A stretch of 32,276 bases of DNA. Source: Phycisphaerae bacterium. GTDB taxonomy: Bacteria > Planctomycetota > Phycisphaerae > Phycisphaerales > UBA1924. Below the pieces are notes generated by a model, which had not been told where the DNA came from, did not search any database, and saw only the letters and a list, made by a program, of their open reading frames with translations. The stretch lies in NCBI GenBank assembly GCA_030426395.1, contig JAUHYE010000031.1, forward strand, positions 1 through 32,276, in the 5' to 3' direction. The position numbers were made by a program, and so were the translations under genes. Of the stretch, positions 1-8,094 are shown piece after piece. How positions within the stretch are numbered: position 1 is the first letter of the stretch; each line of letters opens with the position of its first letter.

Positions 1-166
1 CCTCGCCCCGCAGCAGCTTGAGCATCATGCCCACAAAGCCGAACGTCATGTTCGTCGGCTCCTTGGTCACAGGGCTGGTCATCGGCGTGCGGATGGCGTG
101 GTATGCCCGGAAGAACTGGGCGTAGCCGTCGATGAGGTAGAGGGTCTTGAGGTGGTTGCTGGCCAT
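1..166 (-). CDS. polA: DNA polymerase I, N-terminal fragment (cut by window start)
   Basis: The reverse strand from the ATG at 166 reads 55 residues to the window edge. It matches the start of the 5'-3' exonuclease domain of bacterial DNA polymerase I. The stretch LYLIDGYAQFFRAYHAI holds the first metal-binding aspartate (LIDG) and the conserved FRAYHAI helix start, followed by T-N-M-T-F-G-F and a Met-Met-Leu-Lys-Leu helix. PolA removes RNA primers and fills gaps in replication and repair in the cytoplasm. Only the N-terminus is visible, so the polymerase domain and any proofreading domain cannot be judged. It is divergent from the DEAD-box helicase, with about 300 bp between them. The family call is firm; a stand-alone 5'-exonuclease is the only real alternative. 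Confidence 0.88.
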   Translation of the reverse strand, partial: MASNHLKTLYLIDGYAQFFRAYHAIRTPMTSPVTKEPTNMTFGFVGMMLKLLRGE

Positions 167-468
167 GATCGGCGATGCTATCGGGCCACGGATGCCGATG
201 AGGGGGTCGGGCCGGCCTGTCGGTTGGCCTATACTCGTGCCTCAGCGGACGCTTCCGACACCAACGGACCGACGACCGCACCCGAAGCTCTGGGCATGGC
301 TTGACCGCCGGGATCCAACTTCGGTACGAGTCAGTTGGCCTTTCTCAGTGTGTCGCCAAACGTGAGGCGTCAGCGGGGCCATTGATCACTCGACCTCCCC
401 AGGTTGGCAGCCATGCCAGCCGCGATGCCCGTATTGGGCCGAAAGCAGAGCATTTGTCCAACAGTTCC
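167..468. other. Intergenic region between polA and the helicase
   Basis: About 300 bases without a supported gene. The base composition is less GC-rich than the flanking genes. A TATACT hexamer at 230-235 on the + strand could be a -10 element for the helicase, but no matching -35 is evident. An open frame from 301 continues into the helicase; its first 56 codons show no family resemblance and are treated as upstream sequence. Confidence 0.4.
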
Positions 469-1869
469 GTGATCGATTCCCCCGTTCTCTCTCAGACCGA
501 CACCCCAACCTTCGACGACCTCGGCCTGGCCGAGCCCATCGCCCAGGTGCTGGCCAAGCGTGGATACGAGACGCCCAGCCCCATCCAGGCCCTCGCGATC
601 CCGGAAGTCCTGGCCGGCCGCGACGTCTTCGGCACCGCCCAGACGGGCACGGGCAAGACCGCGGCCTTCGCGCTGCCGATCCTGCACGACCTCTTCGAGG
701 CCGGCCATCGCGGCGGCAAGGGCCGCGGCAAGTTCGGTCGGGCGCCGCGCGCGCTCGTCCTGTGCCCCACGCGTGAGCTGGCGGTGCAGATCTTCGACTC
801 CTTCGTCGCCTACGGCCGCAACGTGCCGCTGCGCCACGCCGCGGTCTACGGCGGGGTCAGCCAGTTCCGGCAAGAGAAGGCCCTCAAGACGGGCATCGAC
901 GTGCTCGTCGCCACGCCCGGCCGCCTGATGGACCTGCACGAGCAGGGCCTGGTCGACCTGGGCTCCATCGAGGTGCTGGTGCTCGACGAGGCCGATCGGA
1001 TGCTGGACATGGGCTTCCTGCCCGACATGAAGCGCATCGCGGCCCTGACGCCCGACGCCCGGCAGACGCTGCTGTTCAGCGCCACGGCCAGCAAGCCCAT
1101 CAAGGCCCTGGCGGGCTCGCTCCTGAAGGATCCGGTGCACGTCGAGACGGCCCCCGAGTCGACCACCGTCGAGCGGGTACGCCAGCAGGCCTACGTCGTC
1201 GCCAAGGAGAACAAGACCGCCCTTCTCAACACCGTGATGATCGCGGCGGCAAGCGGTGGTGACGTGGGCAGAACCCTGGTCTTCACCAAGACCAAGCACG
1301 GGGCCGACCGGCTCGTGAAGCAACTCGCCAAGGACGGCGTCGAAGCGAGCGCCATCCACGGCAACAAGACCCAGAACGCCCGCACCCGCGCGCTGGACGC
1401 CTTCAAGAAGGATCCGCATGGCGTGCTCGTCGCCACCGACGTCGCCAGCCGAGGCATCGACGTCTCCGGCATCACCCACGTCGTGAACTACGACATGCCC
1501 GTCGACGCCGAGACCTACGTGCACCGCGTGGGCCGCACGGCCCGGGCCGGGGCCTCGGGCGTGGCGATCACCTTCTGCCAGCCCGACGAGGTCCGCGATC
1601 TCGCGAGCATCGAGCACCGAACCAAGGCGGTCATCGAGCCGGGCGAGTTCGGCAGCGATCTCGCGAGCGGCTACGTCAAGCCCGAGCGTGCGCCCAAGCC
1701 GGCGTATGGCGGTGGGGGTGGGGGCTATCGCGGCAAGCGGCCGAGTGGGAACCGCGGCGGCAAGCCCGGTGGGTACCGCGGCCAGGGTGGCAAGGGCGGT
1801 CGGGGTGGCGGTGGGCGATCGGGCGGGCCCGGCGGGCGTCGCCAGAGCAACACGAAGAGCCGCGCTTAG
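469..1869 (+). CDS. DEAD-box ATP-dependent RNA helicase, RhlE-like
   Basis: A full two-domain DEAD-box helicase of about 466 residues. From the N-terminus it shows the Q-motif (FDDLGL...G-Y-E-T-P-S-P-I-Q), motif I AQTGTGKT, PTRELAVQI, TPGR, motif II DEAD, motif III SAT, then ATDVASRGID and HRVGRTARAG of the C-terminal RecA domain. The last ~60 residues are a Gly/Arg-rich tail (Y-G-G-G-G..., R-G-G-K), as in RhlE-type enzymes that unwind short RNA duplexes in ribosome assembly, RNA decay or cold adaptation. The GTG at 469 (V-I-D-S-P) is preferred because the frame upstream to 301 has no family similarity; the SD signal is weak, so the start is uncertain. Its TAG stop interlocks with the stop of the convergent gene at 1866. 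Confidence 0.9.
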   Translation: MIDSPVLSQTDTPTFDDLGLAEPIAQVLAKRGYETPSPIQALAIPEVLAGRDVFGTAQTGTGKTAAFALPILHDLFEAGHRGGKGRGKFGRAPRALVLCPTRELAVQIFDSFVAYGRNVPLRHAAVYGGVSQFRQEKALKTGIDVLVATPGRLMDLHEQGLVDLGSIEVLVLDEADRMLDMGFLPDMKRIAALTPDARQTLLFSATASKPIKALAGSLLKDPVHVETAPESTTVERVRQQAYVVAKENKTALLNTVMIAAASGGDVGRTLVFTKTKHGADRLVKQLAKDGVEASAIHGNKTQNARTRALDAFKKDPHGVLVATDVASRGIDVSGITHVVNYDMPVDAETYVHRVGRTARAGASGVAITFCQPDEVRDLASIEHRTKAVIEPGEFGSDLASGYVKPERAPKPAYGGGGGGYRGKRPSGNRGGKPGGYRGQGGKGGRGGGGRSGGPGGRRQSNTKSRA

Positions 1870-2567
1870 CCGGCGATCTTCGTTGTGTCCGCGCCCGCGG
1901 GCGCCGACGCCGAGCCCAGACGCATCAGCGTCGCCGGCCCCTCCACCGCGTGCGGGCCATGCTTGGCGACCACCCGGTACGCGACCGACGCCGTGCCGAT
2001 GGGCACGGTGCGGTCGGTGAAGGCCTTGTCGTGCGTGTCGCCCAGGATGGTCCACGCGTTCGCACCCGCTCCATCGCACCCCAGATCGCGCATCACGGTG
2101 TAGCGCGTGCCCGATGGGCCCCGCCCCATCCACGCCAGCACCACCGCACCGCCGCTGTCCATGTGGGCGCGAGGCAGGCCAGGGGCGTCCGGCGCGGGGG
2201 CCCTGCCGGGCTTGCCCGGGTAGCTCAGCCAGGCGGTGGTGTAGATCGCCCGCTCGGCCGGCTCGCCCCCGCCGCTGGGCGCGCGGGCCTCGAGGGCCGC
2301 GGTCGTCTTGATGAGCGATACCGAGGCCGATACGTCGGCCTTCATCGCGTCGGCCAGGCGGTGCCAGGTGGCGGTGGCCGCGCGGGCCCGGTTCCGGGCG
2401 ATCTCGGCCTCGATCAGGGCCTCGCGGGCCGCCTGGGCGGCCTGCCGCATCGAGTGCACGCGGGTTTCATCCAGGCCGATCTCGCCGGCCTTGGCCTCCC
2501 AGCGGTCCAGGTGCGAGAGGGTCCACTCGAGGGCGTCGGTGCGGTTGTATGGCAGGTTGCGTCCCAT
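1866..2567 (-). CDS. Helical/fibronectin type III-like protein, function unknown
   Basis: A 233-residue protein with two parts. Residues ~1-100 are Ala/Arg/Glu-rich and helical (tyrosine- and tryptophan-containing start, then AAQAAREALIEAEIARNRA). Residues ~130-225 form a beta-rich domain resembling fibronectin III: G-G-A-V-V-L-A-W, then R-Y-T-V-M-R, a W-T-I-L-G strand, F-T-D-R-T-V and A-Y-R-V-V-A. The same layout and several matching positions (G-x-V, the Y-R-V strand, a final L-G) recur in the gene at 13724-14506, so the two look like paralogues. Neither a signal peptide nor a membrane segment is visible. The ATG at 2567 is the first that fits the helical start. Stop codons overlap convergently with the helicase (TTAG at 1866-1869). 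The role is not known; a structural or surface protein is a guess. Confidence 0.7.
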   Translation of the reverse strand: MGRNLPYNRTDALEWTLSHLDRWEAKAGEIGLDETRVHSMRQAAQAAREALIEAEIARNRARAATATWHRLADAMKADVSASVSLIKTTAALEARAPSGGGEPAERAIYTTAWLSYPGKPGRAPAPDAPGLPRAHMDSGGAVVLAWMGRGPSGTRYTVMRDLGCDGAGANAWTILGDTHDKAFTDRTVPIGTASVAYRVVAKHGPHAVEGPATLMRLGSASAPAGADTTKIAG

Positions 2568-2587
2568 GACGCTGGTCTTCGGCACGA

Positions 2588-2835
2588 TCGCGGGGCCACT
2601 TGATCGGAATCTTCGGGGGCCGGGGCACGCGCCTCTGGCCCCGCTGGCCGCGCCCCGGGCCCGGTGGGCCGCGCCCACGTGCCGGGAGATCGCGCCACCG
2701 GGCCAGTGGCGCGATCATCGGCCCCGGTGGCGCGCCCACCGGGCCCGATGGCGATCGCCCCGGCCCCGCGAGCGCGGCCACGGACGGCGGCGGCACGGTG
2801 GTGCCGGGGCGATCGCGGGGCGGGCCGTATCGTTC
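2588..2835. repeat. Very GC-rich cluster of hairpins between divergent genes
   Basis: This stretch is far richer in G+C than its neighbours and is packed with dyads. The clearest is a perfect 11-bp stem, 2688-2698 pairing with 2706-2716, around a 7-base loop. Next to it CCCGGTGG pairs with CCACCGGG across a short CGCGC loop at about 2722-2743, and GGCGATCGCC palindromes follow. Variants of GGTGGCGCG and CCACCGGGC recur on both strands. It lies between two divergent starts (2567 and 2841), where promoters would be expected. Confidence 0.55.
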
Positions 2836-2840
2836 GTGCG

Positions 2841-3518
2841 ATGGCCCGAAGCGAACGCAAGCCCGCGAAGCACCGCATCGTGACGGTTCGCATGGTGGTG
2901 GTGAGCCTTGTCGTTGGCGTGGTGCTGGCGGTGGGCAGCGTGCCGGTGGCGGCGTTCGTGTCGCAGAGGGTGCTGCGGGCCTGGAAGTCGCCGGCGTCCC
3001 AGAAGCAGTACTGGCTGGACAAGGGCGACCACCAGATCTACATCTTCCACCGCGATACGCCTTGCTATGCGCATTGGGAATCGAGCATCGTGCCCGACGG
3101 CATGTATGACTCGCCAGGGCCCGACTTTCAGCGCCCGAGGCGCGACCCGCGCCCGCCATATGCGCGCCGGGCGTACACCGGGCACGTGCAATCGATCGTC
3201 TCGAGCTCGGCGGGATGGCCATGCTTGGCCGCCAGCGGTCGGGCCCTGATGGATGGCACGCCGGCGCGATTCTGGGACGAATGGTTTCCATCGGTCACGC
3301 TCGGCCCGCTGGCATGGCGCGTGCCTGTGCGCCCCATCTGGCCCGGCCTCATCGGCAACACCGCGTTCTACACCGCCATCACGCTCGGCCTGCTCGTGGG
3401 CGTCCGCGTGCTTCGCACGCGTCGCCGCCGCGCCCGCGGCCGATGCGTGGCGTGCAACTACGAGTTCGGTGAGGGCGTGAGCGCGTGCCCCGAGTGCGGG
3501 CTTGCGGCGACGGCCTAG
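2841..3518 (+). CDS. Membrane protein with C-terminal zinc ribbon
   Basis: 225 residues starting at MARSERKPAKHR. A basic N-terminus leads into one transmembrane helix (residues ~16-36, V-V-V-S-L-V-V-G-V-V-L-A-V-G). An extracytoplasmic segment rich in Trp, Tyr and Pro follows, then a second helix (~170-190) and an Arg-rich stretch. It ends in a short zinc ribbon, C-V-A-C...C-P-E-C-G. Two-helix proteins with such a cytoplasmic C-terminal ribbon are common and uncharacterised in planctomycetes. The ATG at 2841 is chosen because it begins the basic/transmembrane N-terminus; upstream codons fall in the GC hairpin cluster. The TAG stop overlaps the stop of the convergent acetyltransferase gene (CTAG, 3515-3518). 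The function is unknown. Confidence 0.72.
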   Translation: MARSERKPAKHRIVTVRMVVVSLVVGVVLAVGSVPVAAFVSQRVLRAWKSPASQKQYWLDKGDHQIYIFHRDTPCYAHWESSIVPDGMYDSPGPDFQRPRRDPRPPYARRAYTGHVQSIVSSSAGWPCLAASGRALMDGTPARFWDEWFPSVTLGPLAWRVPVRPIWPGLIGNTAFYTAITLGLLVGVRVLRTRRRRARGRCVACNYEFGEGVSACPECGLAATA

Positions 3519-4075
3519 ACCCCATTCTCGTACATCGGGTCGCTCTCGAACACGCCCGCGCTCTCGCCGGTGGGCTGGGGCGGCGCGTCGACGACCATCT
3601 TGCGGTGGCCGATGCCGGCCTCGGTGAAGGGCTCGCCCTCGGGACGCCAGCCGAGCGCTTCGTAAAAACCAACGGCGGGGTCCTGCGAGTGGCAGTAGAG
3701 GCGGTCGAGACCGAGCTCGCCGAAGGCCCTCGCCTCGGCGGCGACGACAAGGCGACGGCCGAGCCCCTCGCCCTGGCGTTGCGGGTCGACGGCCATCTGC
3801 ATCACTTTGGCCCCCTCCGGGGGGGGGTGTTGGGCCCCGGCGCCATCGGGGCCACGCGGCTCATCGACGAGCAGCAGCAGGCAGCCGACGACCCTGGTCC
3901 CGGTCGGGTGGTCCATCACGGCCACGAAGTGCTCGGCCCGCTCGTCGACTTTTGGGTACTCGGCGGTGAATTTCGCGTGGTCGTAGCCGATGGGGTTGAG
4001 CAGGACGCTCTCCCGAAGCGCGACGGCGCTGGGGTACAGCGGGCTCTCTGGCGTGATGCGCTGGATCGTGATCAC
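3515..4075 (-). CDS. GNAT family N-acetyltransferase
   Basis: A 186-residue acetyl-CoA-dependent acetyltransferase. The central segment V-M-Q-M-A-V-D-P-Q-R-Q-G-E-G-L-G-R-R-L carries the GNAT motif A pattern (Q/R-x-x-G-x-G/A) that binds the CoA pyrophosphate. It is followed by a helix (A-E-A-R-A-F-G-E-L-G) and the motif B-like D-P-A-V-G-F-Y-E-A-L-G-W. The substrate cannot be read from sequence. The start is a GTG at 4075 (V-I-T-I-Q-R-I); upstream codons belong to the divergent promoter space before 4160. A loop rich in Pro and Gly (D-E-P-R-G-P-D-G-A-G) sits between the beta strands before motif A and looks like a lineage-specific insert. The stop interlocks with the gene at 2841-3518. Confidence 0.85.
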   Translation of the reverse strand: MITIQRITPESPLYPSAVALRESVLLNPIGYDHAKFTAEYPKVDERAEHFVAVMDHPTGTRVVGCLLLLVDEPRGPDGAGAQHPPPEGAKVMQMAVDPQRQGEGLGRRLVVAAEARAFGELGLDRLYCHSQDPAVGFYEALGWRPEGEPFTEAGIGHRKMVVDAPPQPTGESAGVFESDPMYENGV

Positions 4076-4159
4076 GGGGGCAGGATAGGCAAGGTTTGGG
4101 AGCCGTTGTGATGCAACGATCGGCCGCCGGGAGCGTACAACGCCTTGAAAGGGGGCCAC

Positions 4160-4567
4160 ATGCCCGCGATGCTGACGATCCGTGACGAGGGGCTTGGGGC
4201 CAAGGAGCAGGACGGGAGCTACGAGCTGACCGTGCCCGGCGAGCGGCTGACCATCCGCGAGCTGATCCGCGAGCGCGTGTACCAGGAGGTCGACGACTTC
4301 AACCGCAAGGTCCGCGAGGGCAACGACGCGCGGTTCAAGGGCCTCGTCCGGCCGGCGCACGTCGAGGCCGTGCTGAACGCGACGAAGTCCGACCGCCGCG
4401 AGGTCGACTGGAAGGCCCAGTTCGAGCTGGCGATCACGGCCTTCGAGGACCGCGGCGTGCTGGTGCTGGTGGGCGAGAAGCAGGCGACGGACCTGGACGA
4501 GGCGTTCGAGGTGACGCCGGGGCTGGAGGTGACGTTCTTGAGGCTGGTGCCGTTGGTGGGTGGGTGA
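4160..4567 (+). CDS. Small beta-grasp-like protein ending in Gly-Gly, coupled to DUF4132 gene
   Basis: 135 residues. Seen: an opening beta hairpin (LTIRDE at 5-10, then Y-E-L-T-V), a helix (TIRELIRERVYQEV, 31-44), an inserted middle segment, a second helix (W-K-A-Q-F-E-L-A-I-T-A-F, 84-95), a strand V-L-V-L-V, and a last strand G-L-E-V-T-F-L-R-L-V followed by P-L-V-G-G at the extreme C-terminus. Hairpin-helix-strand order and a final 'G-x-E-V-x-F...G-G' resemble MoaD/ThiS and ubiquitin-like beta-grasp proteins, whose terminal glycine is adenylated or conjugated. That analogy is inference. The ATG at 4160 has a clear SD (AAAGGGGG, 4148-4155). The stop overlaps the next start (GTGA at 4564), so the two products are probably made together. 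No E1-like or protease gene is adjacent. Confidence 0.75.
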   Translation: MPAMLTIRDEGLGAKEQDGSYELTVPGERLTIRELIRERVYQEVDDFNRKVREGNDARFKGLVRPAHVEAVLNATKSDRREVDWKAQFELAITAFEDRGVLVLVGEKQATDLDEAFEVTPGLEVTFLRLVPLVGG

Positions 4568-7122
4568 GAGTGGTCCCAAGCGAAGAGGCACAGGCCGTCA
4601 TCCCGCGGCTCCACGAGACGGCACTCCAGTACGAGTCACAGCCGTTTCGCGGGCCGATGGCGGCGTTCAACGCAATTGAAGCGGACGCGAAAGCGCTTTC
4701 CAGGCCGAACCAGGCGTGGCTCGTTCGTAGGGCATTCGATGAGTCGGTAGAGTTGTGGTCACGATTGGGAGGCCAGCCTGCTCGGTGCACAGAAGACCAT
4801 ATCGTCGACACCACCGCGTGGCGATTCCTCTTTCTGGCCGGCGCCCTGCTGAAGCGACAGTTACCGCTGACGTTCGAGGAACTTCTGGAGCTCACCGAAC
4901 GTTCGCTCCACATGACGGAGCGGTACACGATCTACCTTCCGCACATGCCGGGGCTGATCCGCCAGATCGAGAAGGGGTACGCCAAGCGGGCGCGCGAGCC
5001 CAGAGCCCGTGAGATCCTCACGAGACTGGCCGATCGCATCGATGAGCAGGGCTGCGAGCGGCACTTCGCCAGGCGTCTGCGCAAACTGATGCCCGACTTC
5101 TTGGAAATGCCGCTGAACAAGGGTGAGGCGTGGGGCGATGCGGCTGCCGATGCGTTGCTTGCCCTGCCAGACGAGCAAAGGCGCATCTGGATCGAGCTGA
5201 TCCACCACTGTGGAAAGGCGAGCAGCGGCTCGCCGAGCAAGAAGTGGCTCGCCGACGCCACACATCTGCGCGAGCGGATCGGGCGCGATTACGTCACCTG
5301 TTGCATGCTGGAGTGGTTCCCACTCGTCGACAAGCCGCGCACGATCCCACTCGGCCACAACCAGGTCTTCCAGGATCACAACCACCACCTCATCCTCGAC
5401 CACCACGCCACCATCCTGAAGGGCCTCTGCTGGCTGGCCGCGACCGAAGAATCCGACGAGATGGCCCGCACGCTCGGGGCGCTCGCGATCTCGTGCTATC
5501 GCAAGGTGCCGGGCATCGGGGCTCGGGCGGTGAAGGTTGGCAATGCGGCGGTGTACGCGCTCGGCGCGATGCCCGGCACGGCATCGCTGGGGCAGCTCTC
5601 GCGGCTGCGCATCAAGGTCAAGTTCGGCACGGCCCAGGCGATGATCGCCAAGGCGCTCGACCGGGCGGCCGAGCGCGAGGGGTTGCCGCGGGCGGAGATC
5701 GAGGAGATGGCCGTGCCCGCGTACGGGCTCGAGCAGGTCGGCTTCCTGCGCGAGCAACTCGGCGACTGTGCGGCGGAGGTCCGCGTGGGCGAAACGCTCG
5801 CGGCCGCGTTGCATTGGTTCAACGACAAGGGCAAGCCCGTCAAGGCCATGCCCGCGGCGGTGAAGCGGGACAACGCCGAGGAGGTCAAGGATCTGAAGGG
5901 TGCGCTCAAGGACATCCAGGCGATGCTGCCGGCCCAGCGGGACCGCGTCGATGGATTGTTCCTCGAGCGTAAGCGGTGGCCGCTTGAGGTGTGGCGCGAG
6001 CGGTACCTCGACCATCCGCTGGTGGGGGCCGTGGCGCGGCGGTTGATCTGGGTCTTCGAGCATGGAAACACCGCGACCGCCGCGGCGTGGCTTCGCGACG
6101 ACGCCGAAGCGCCGCCCCACGCCGAGGGACAACTGGTGCGTGTCGATGGCACCGCGTTCGAGCCCAAGGCCGGGAGCACGGTCACGCTGTGGCACCCCAT
6201 CAACGATGGTGACAAGGCCGGCGACGAGGCTTTGCGCGACGACGTGGCCGCGTGGCGCGCCTTCTACGAGGACCACCGCATCCGCCAGCCCTTCAAGCAG
6301 GCCCACCGCGAGGTGTACCTGCTGACCGACGCCGAGAGGAACACGGGAACGTACTCCAACCGCTTCGCCGCCCACATCGTACGGCAGCACCAGTTCAACG
6401 CCCTGATGCGAGAGCGGTACTGGAAGACGCAGACGCGGCTGATGGTCGACGCCGAGTACGGCCCCGCATACCGGCAGTTTTCCGCGTGGGACCTGCGCGT
6501 GGAGTTCTGGATCACTGGCGTAGGTGACGACTACAACGACGATTTCGTCCTGGACTCGGGCGCGTTCCGCTACCTCGCGACGGACCAGGTACGCTTCTAC
6601 CGGTCCGCGCAGCGCATCCAGGACGACAACGCGATCCCGCTCGACCAGATCCCGCACATCGTGCTCAGCGAGTGCCTGCGCGACGCCGACCTGTTCGTGG
6701 GCGTCGCGAGCGTGGGCAACAACCCCGAGTGGGCCGACGGCGGGCCGGAAGGCCGATTCCAGACCTACTGGCACGACTTCAGCTTCGGCACGCTCGGCGA
6801 GAGCGCCCAGACGCGCCGCGACATCCTGTCTCGCCTCATTCCGAGGCTGGCCATCGCCGACGTGTGCACGATCAGCGACCGCTTCCTGGTCGTTCGCGGC
6901 ACGAAGCGGACGTACAAGATCCACCTCGGGAGCGGCAACATTCTGATGGAGCCCAACGACCAGTACCTGTGCATCGTGCAGGGACGCTCGGAGAACGACC
7001 GCAGCGTGTTCCTGCCCTTCGAGGGCGACCGCACGCTGGCGATCATCCTGAGCAAAGCGTTCATGTTGGCCGAGGATAACACGATAAAGGACCGCACCAT
7101 CCTGAGCCAGATCGAGCGTTAG
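4564..7122 (+). CDS. DUF4132 (MolR-like) domain protein
   Basis: A large, mostly helical soluble protein of 852 residues without signal peptide. The family is recognised from the conserved core at ~280-390 (H-A-T-I-L-K-G-L-C-W-L, then K-V-P-G-I-G-A-R-A-V-K-V-G-N-A, A-L-G-A-M-P, R-L-R-I-K-V-K-F). DUF4132 proper lies at ~470-660 (R-Y-L-D-H-P-L-V-G-A-V-A-R-R-L-I-W, L-W-H-P-I, F-K-Q-A-H-R-E-V-Y, Y-S-N-R-F-A-A-H). A C-terminal module (~745-852) contains V-R-G-T-K-R-T-Y-K-I-H-L-G-S-G-N-I and A-I-I-L-S-K-A-F-M-L-A. E. coli MolR/YehI belongs to the same broad family, but its activity is not established; no WGR domain is seen here. The GTG start at 4564 overlaps the upstream stop. Its stop interlocks with the convergent prepilin-like gene (TTAG, 7119-7122). 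Confidence 0.8.
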   Translation: MRVVPSEEAQAVIPRLHETALQYESQPFRGPMAAFNAIEADAKALSRPNQAWLVRRAFDESVELWSRLGGQPARCTEDHIVDTTAWRFLFLAGALLKRQLPLTFEELLELTERSLHMTERYTIYLPHMPGLIRQIEKGYAKRAREPRAREILTRLADRIDEQGCERHFARRLRKLMPDFLEMPLNKGEAWGDAAADALLALPDEQRRIWIELIHHCGKASSGSPSKKWLADATHLRERIGRDYVTCCMLEWFPLVDKPRTIPLGHNQVFQDHNHHLILDHHATILKGLCWLAATEESDEMARTLGALAISCYRKVPGIGARAVKVGNAAVYALGAMPGTASLGQLSRLRIKVKFGTAQAMIAKALDRAAEREGLPRAEIEEMAVPAYGLEQVGFLREQLGDCAAEVRVGETLAAALHWFNDKGKPVKAMPAAVKRDNAEEVKDLKGALKDIQAMLPAQRDRVDGLFLERKRWPLEVWRERYLDHPLVGAVARRLIWVFEHGNTATAAAWLRDDAEAPPHAEGQLVRVDGTAFEPKAGSTVTLWHPINDGDKAGDEALRDDVAAWRAFYEDHRIRQPFKQAHREVYLLTDAERNTGTYSNRFAAHIVRQHQFNALMRERYWKTQTRLMVDAEYGPAYRQFSAWDLRVEFWITGVGDDYNDDFVLDSGAFRYLATDQVRFYRSAQRIQDDNAIPLDQIPHIVLSECLRDADLFVGVASVGNNPEWADGGPEGRFQTYWHDFSFGTLGESAQTRRDILSRLIPRLAIADVCTISDRFLVVRGTKRTYKIHLGSGNILMEPNDQYLCIVQGRSENDRSVFLPFEGDRTLAIILSKAFMLAEDNTIKDRTILSQIER

Positions 7123-7991
7123 CGCACGCCCTGGCCGCCGGTGATGCTATGGAACGCCTCGCCCCAGATACGCTGCTCGACGCTCTCACGCGGCGTGGCC
7201 AGGCGGGCCGAGCCGTCGAGCATGATGATCGCGGCCTTGCCATTCGCGTGGCTGCGGCCCATGGCGTTGATAGGGGTCGGGCCGTGGCTGGTGAGAGCTT
7301 CGCGGAAGTCGGCGTTGTTGCCGAAGAGGTCGGAGGCCTGGGGATAGGCAAACGGCGCATCGCTCGCGCCGGCGACGGGCTCGCGCTCGGGGCTGCGGCC
7401 GGCGGACGTACCCAGGAACGGCACGATGGGCCGGTGGCTCATGATGGTCCGGCCCTGGGCGAGGGCGCCCCAGTCTTCGCTGGCGTACCACTCGGTGAGC
7501 AGAGCCGTGGTGGCCGGGGCGATCGATTCGCTCTGGCGCGTGAGCCACGAGCCAGACTGCGGCACGGCTCCGGCGTGCGAGACCGGGCGGTAGTGGCGGT
7601 CGGTGCCCGAGTACGTTAGCGGTTCTGGCGGCATGATGGCGCCGTTCACCGTGAAGGCGGTGCGCTGTGCTTGTGCGACATGCGCACCCGCGGTGGGCGC
7701 GCCGCCATCGGGGGCCAGGGGGCTGGTGAAGTCTTGCTCGGTTGCATAGCCGCCGGTAAGGAGGACGGCCGAGTGATGGGTAATGGTGCCGTCGGGCGCG
7801 GTGCGGTAGGCGGGAGCGTAGACACCGGTGTCGGTGGCCAGGGCCTCGATGCCGATGGCGACCGAACGGGCGTGCAGCATGGCGGTGTGGCTCGCGGTGT
7901 TGGATCGTGCGAAGCCCAGCATGGGCAGGGCGACGATGCCGGCGATAGTGAGCGTGGCGGCGGCGGCCAGGGTATTAATCAGGTTGGGCAT
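7119..7991 (-). CDS. Prepilin-like (type II secretion pseudopilin-style) protein
   Basis: 290 residues. A single hydrophobic N-terminal helix (residues ~5-30, L-A-A-A-A-T-L-T-I-A-G-I-V-A-L-P-M-L) precedes an extracytoplasmic domain. The domain ends with K-A-A-I-I-M-L-D-G-S-A-R and W-G-E-A-F-H-S-I-T-G, the C-terminal signature of a large planctomycete family of prepilin-type proteins with an 'H-x9-DG'-like end. The usual cleavage motif (G-F-T-L-I/V-E) is absent, so processing by the prepilin peptidase is doubtful. The ATG at 7991 is used because it directly precedes the hydrophobic helix; upstream codons read as non-coding. Such proteins may join cell-surface pseudopili, but this one has no secretion genes nearby. 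Confidence 0.68.
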   Translation of the reverse strand: MPNLINTLAAAATLTIAGIVALPMLGFARSNTASHTAMLHARSVAIGIEALATDTGVYAPAYRTAPDGTITHHSAVLLTGGYATEQDFTSPLAPDGGAPTAGAHVAQAQRTAFTVNGAIMPPEPLTYSGTDRHYRPVSHAGAVPQSGSWLTRQSESIAPATTALLTEWYASEDWGALAQGRTIMSHRPIVPFLGTSAGRSPEREPVAGASDAPFAYPQASDLFGNNADFREALTSHGPTPINAMGRSHANGKAAIIMLDGSARLATPRESVEQRIWGEAFHSITGGQGVR

Positions 7992-8094
7992 GGCGTGCGC
8001 TCCTGCGTTCGCGCGCCCGGCGGGCACTGGGAATTGCTGTCGCCGGGCGGATAGGGTTCTCGTGAGGGGGGACGAAGCGGACTGGAGGTTCGCG

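Noticed and set aside
370-2133. A 587-codon open frame on the reverse strand across the helicase gene
   Set aside because: It is the antisense shadow of the high-GC DEAD-box gene, whose motifs on the + strand are unmistakable; the reverse product has no family features.
4861-6924. A 687-codon reverse open frame inside the DUF4132 gene
   Set aside because: Arg/Val/Leu/His-rich low-complexity product, mirror of a recognised family on the + strand.
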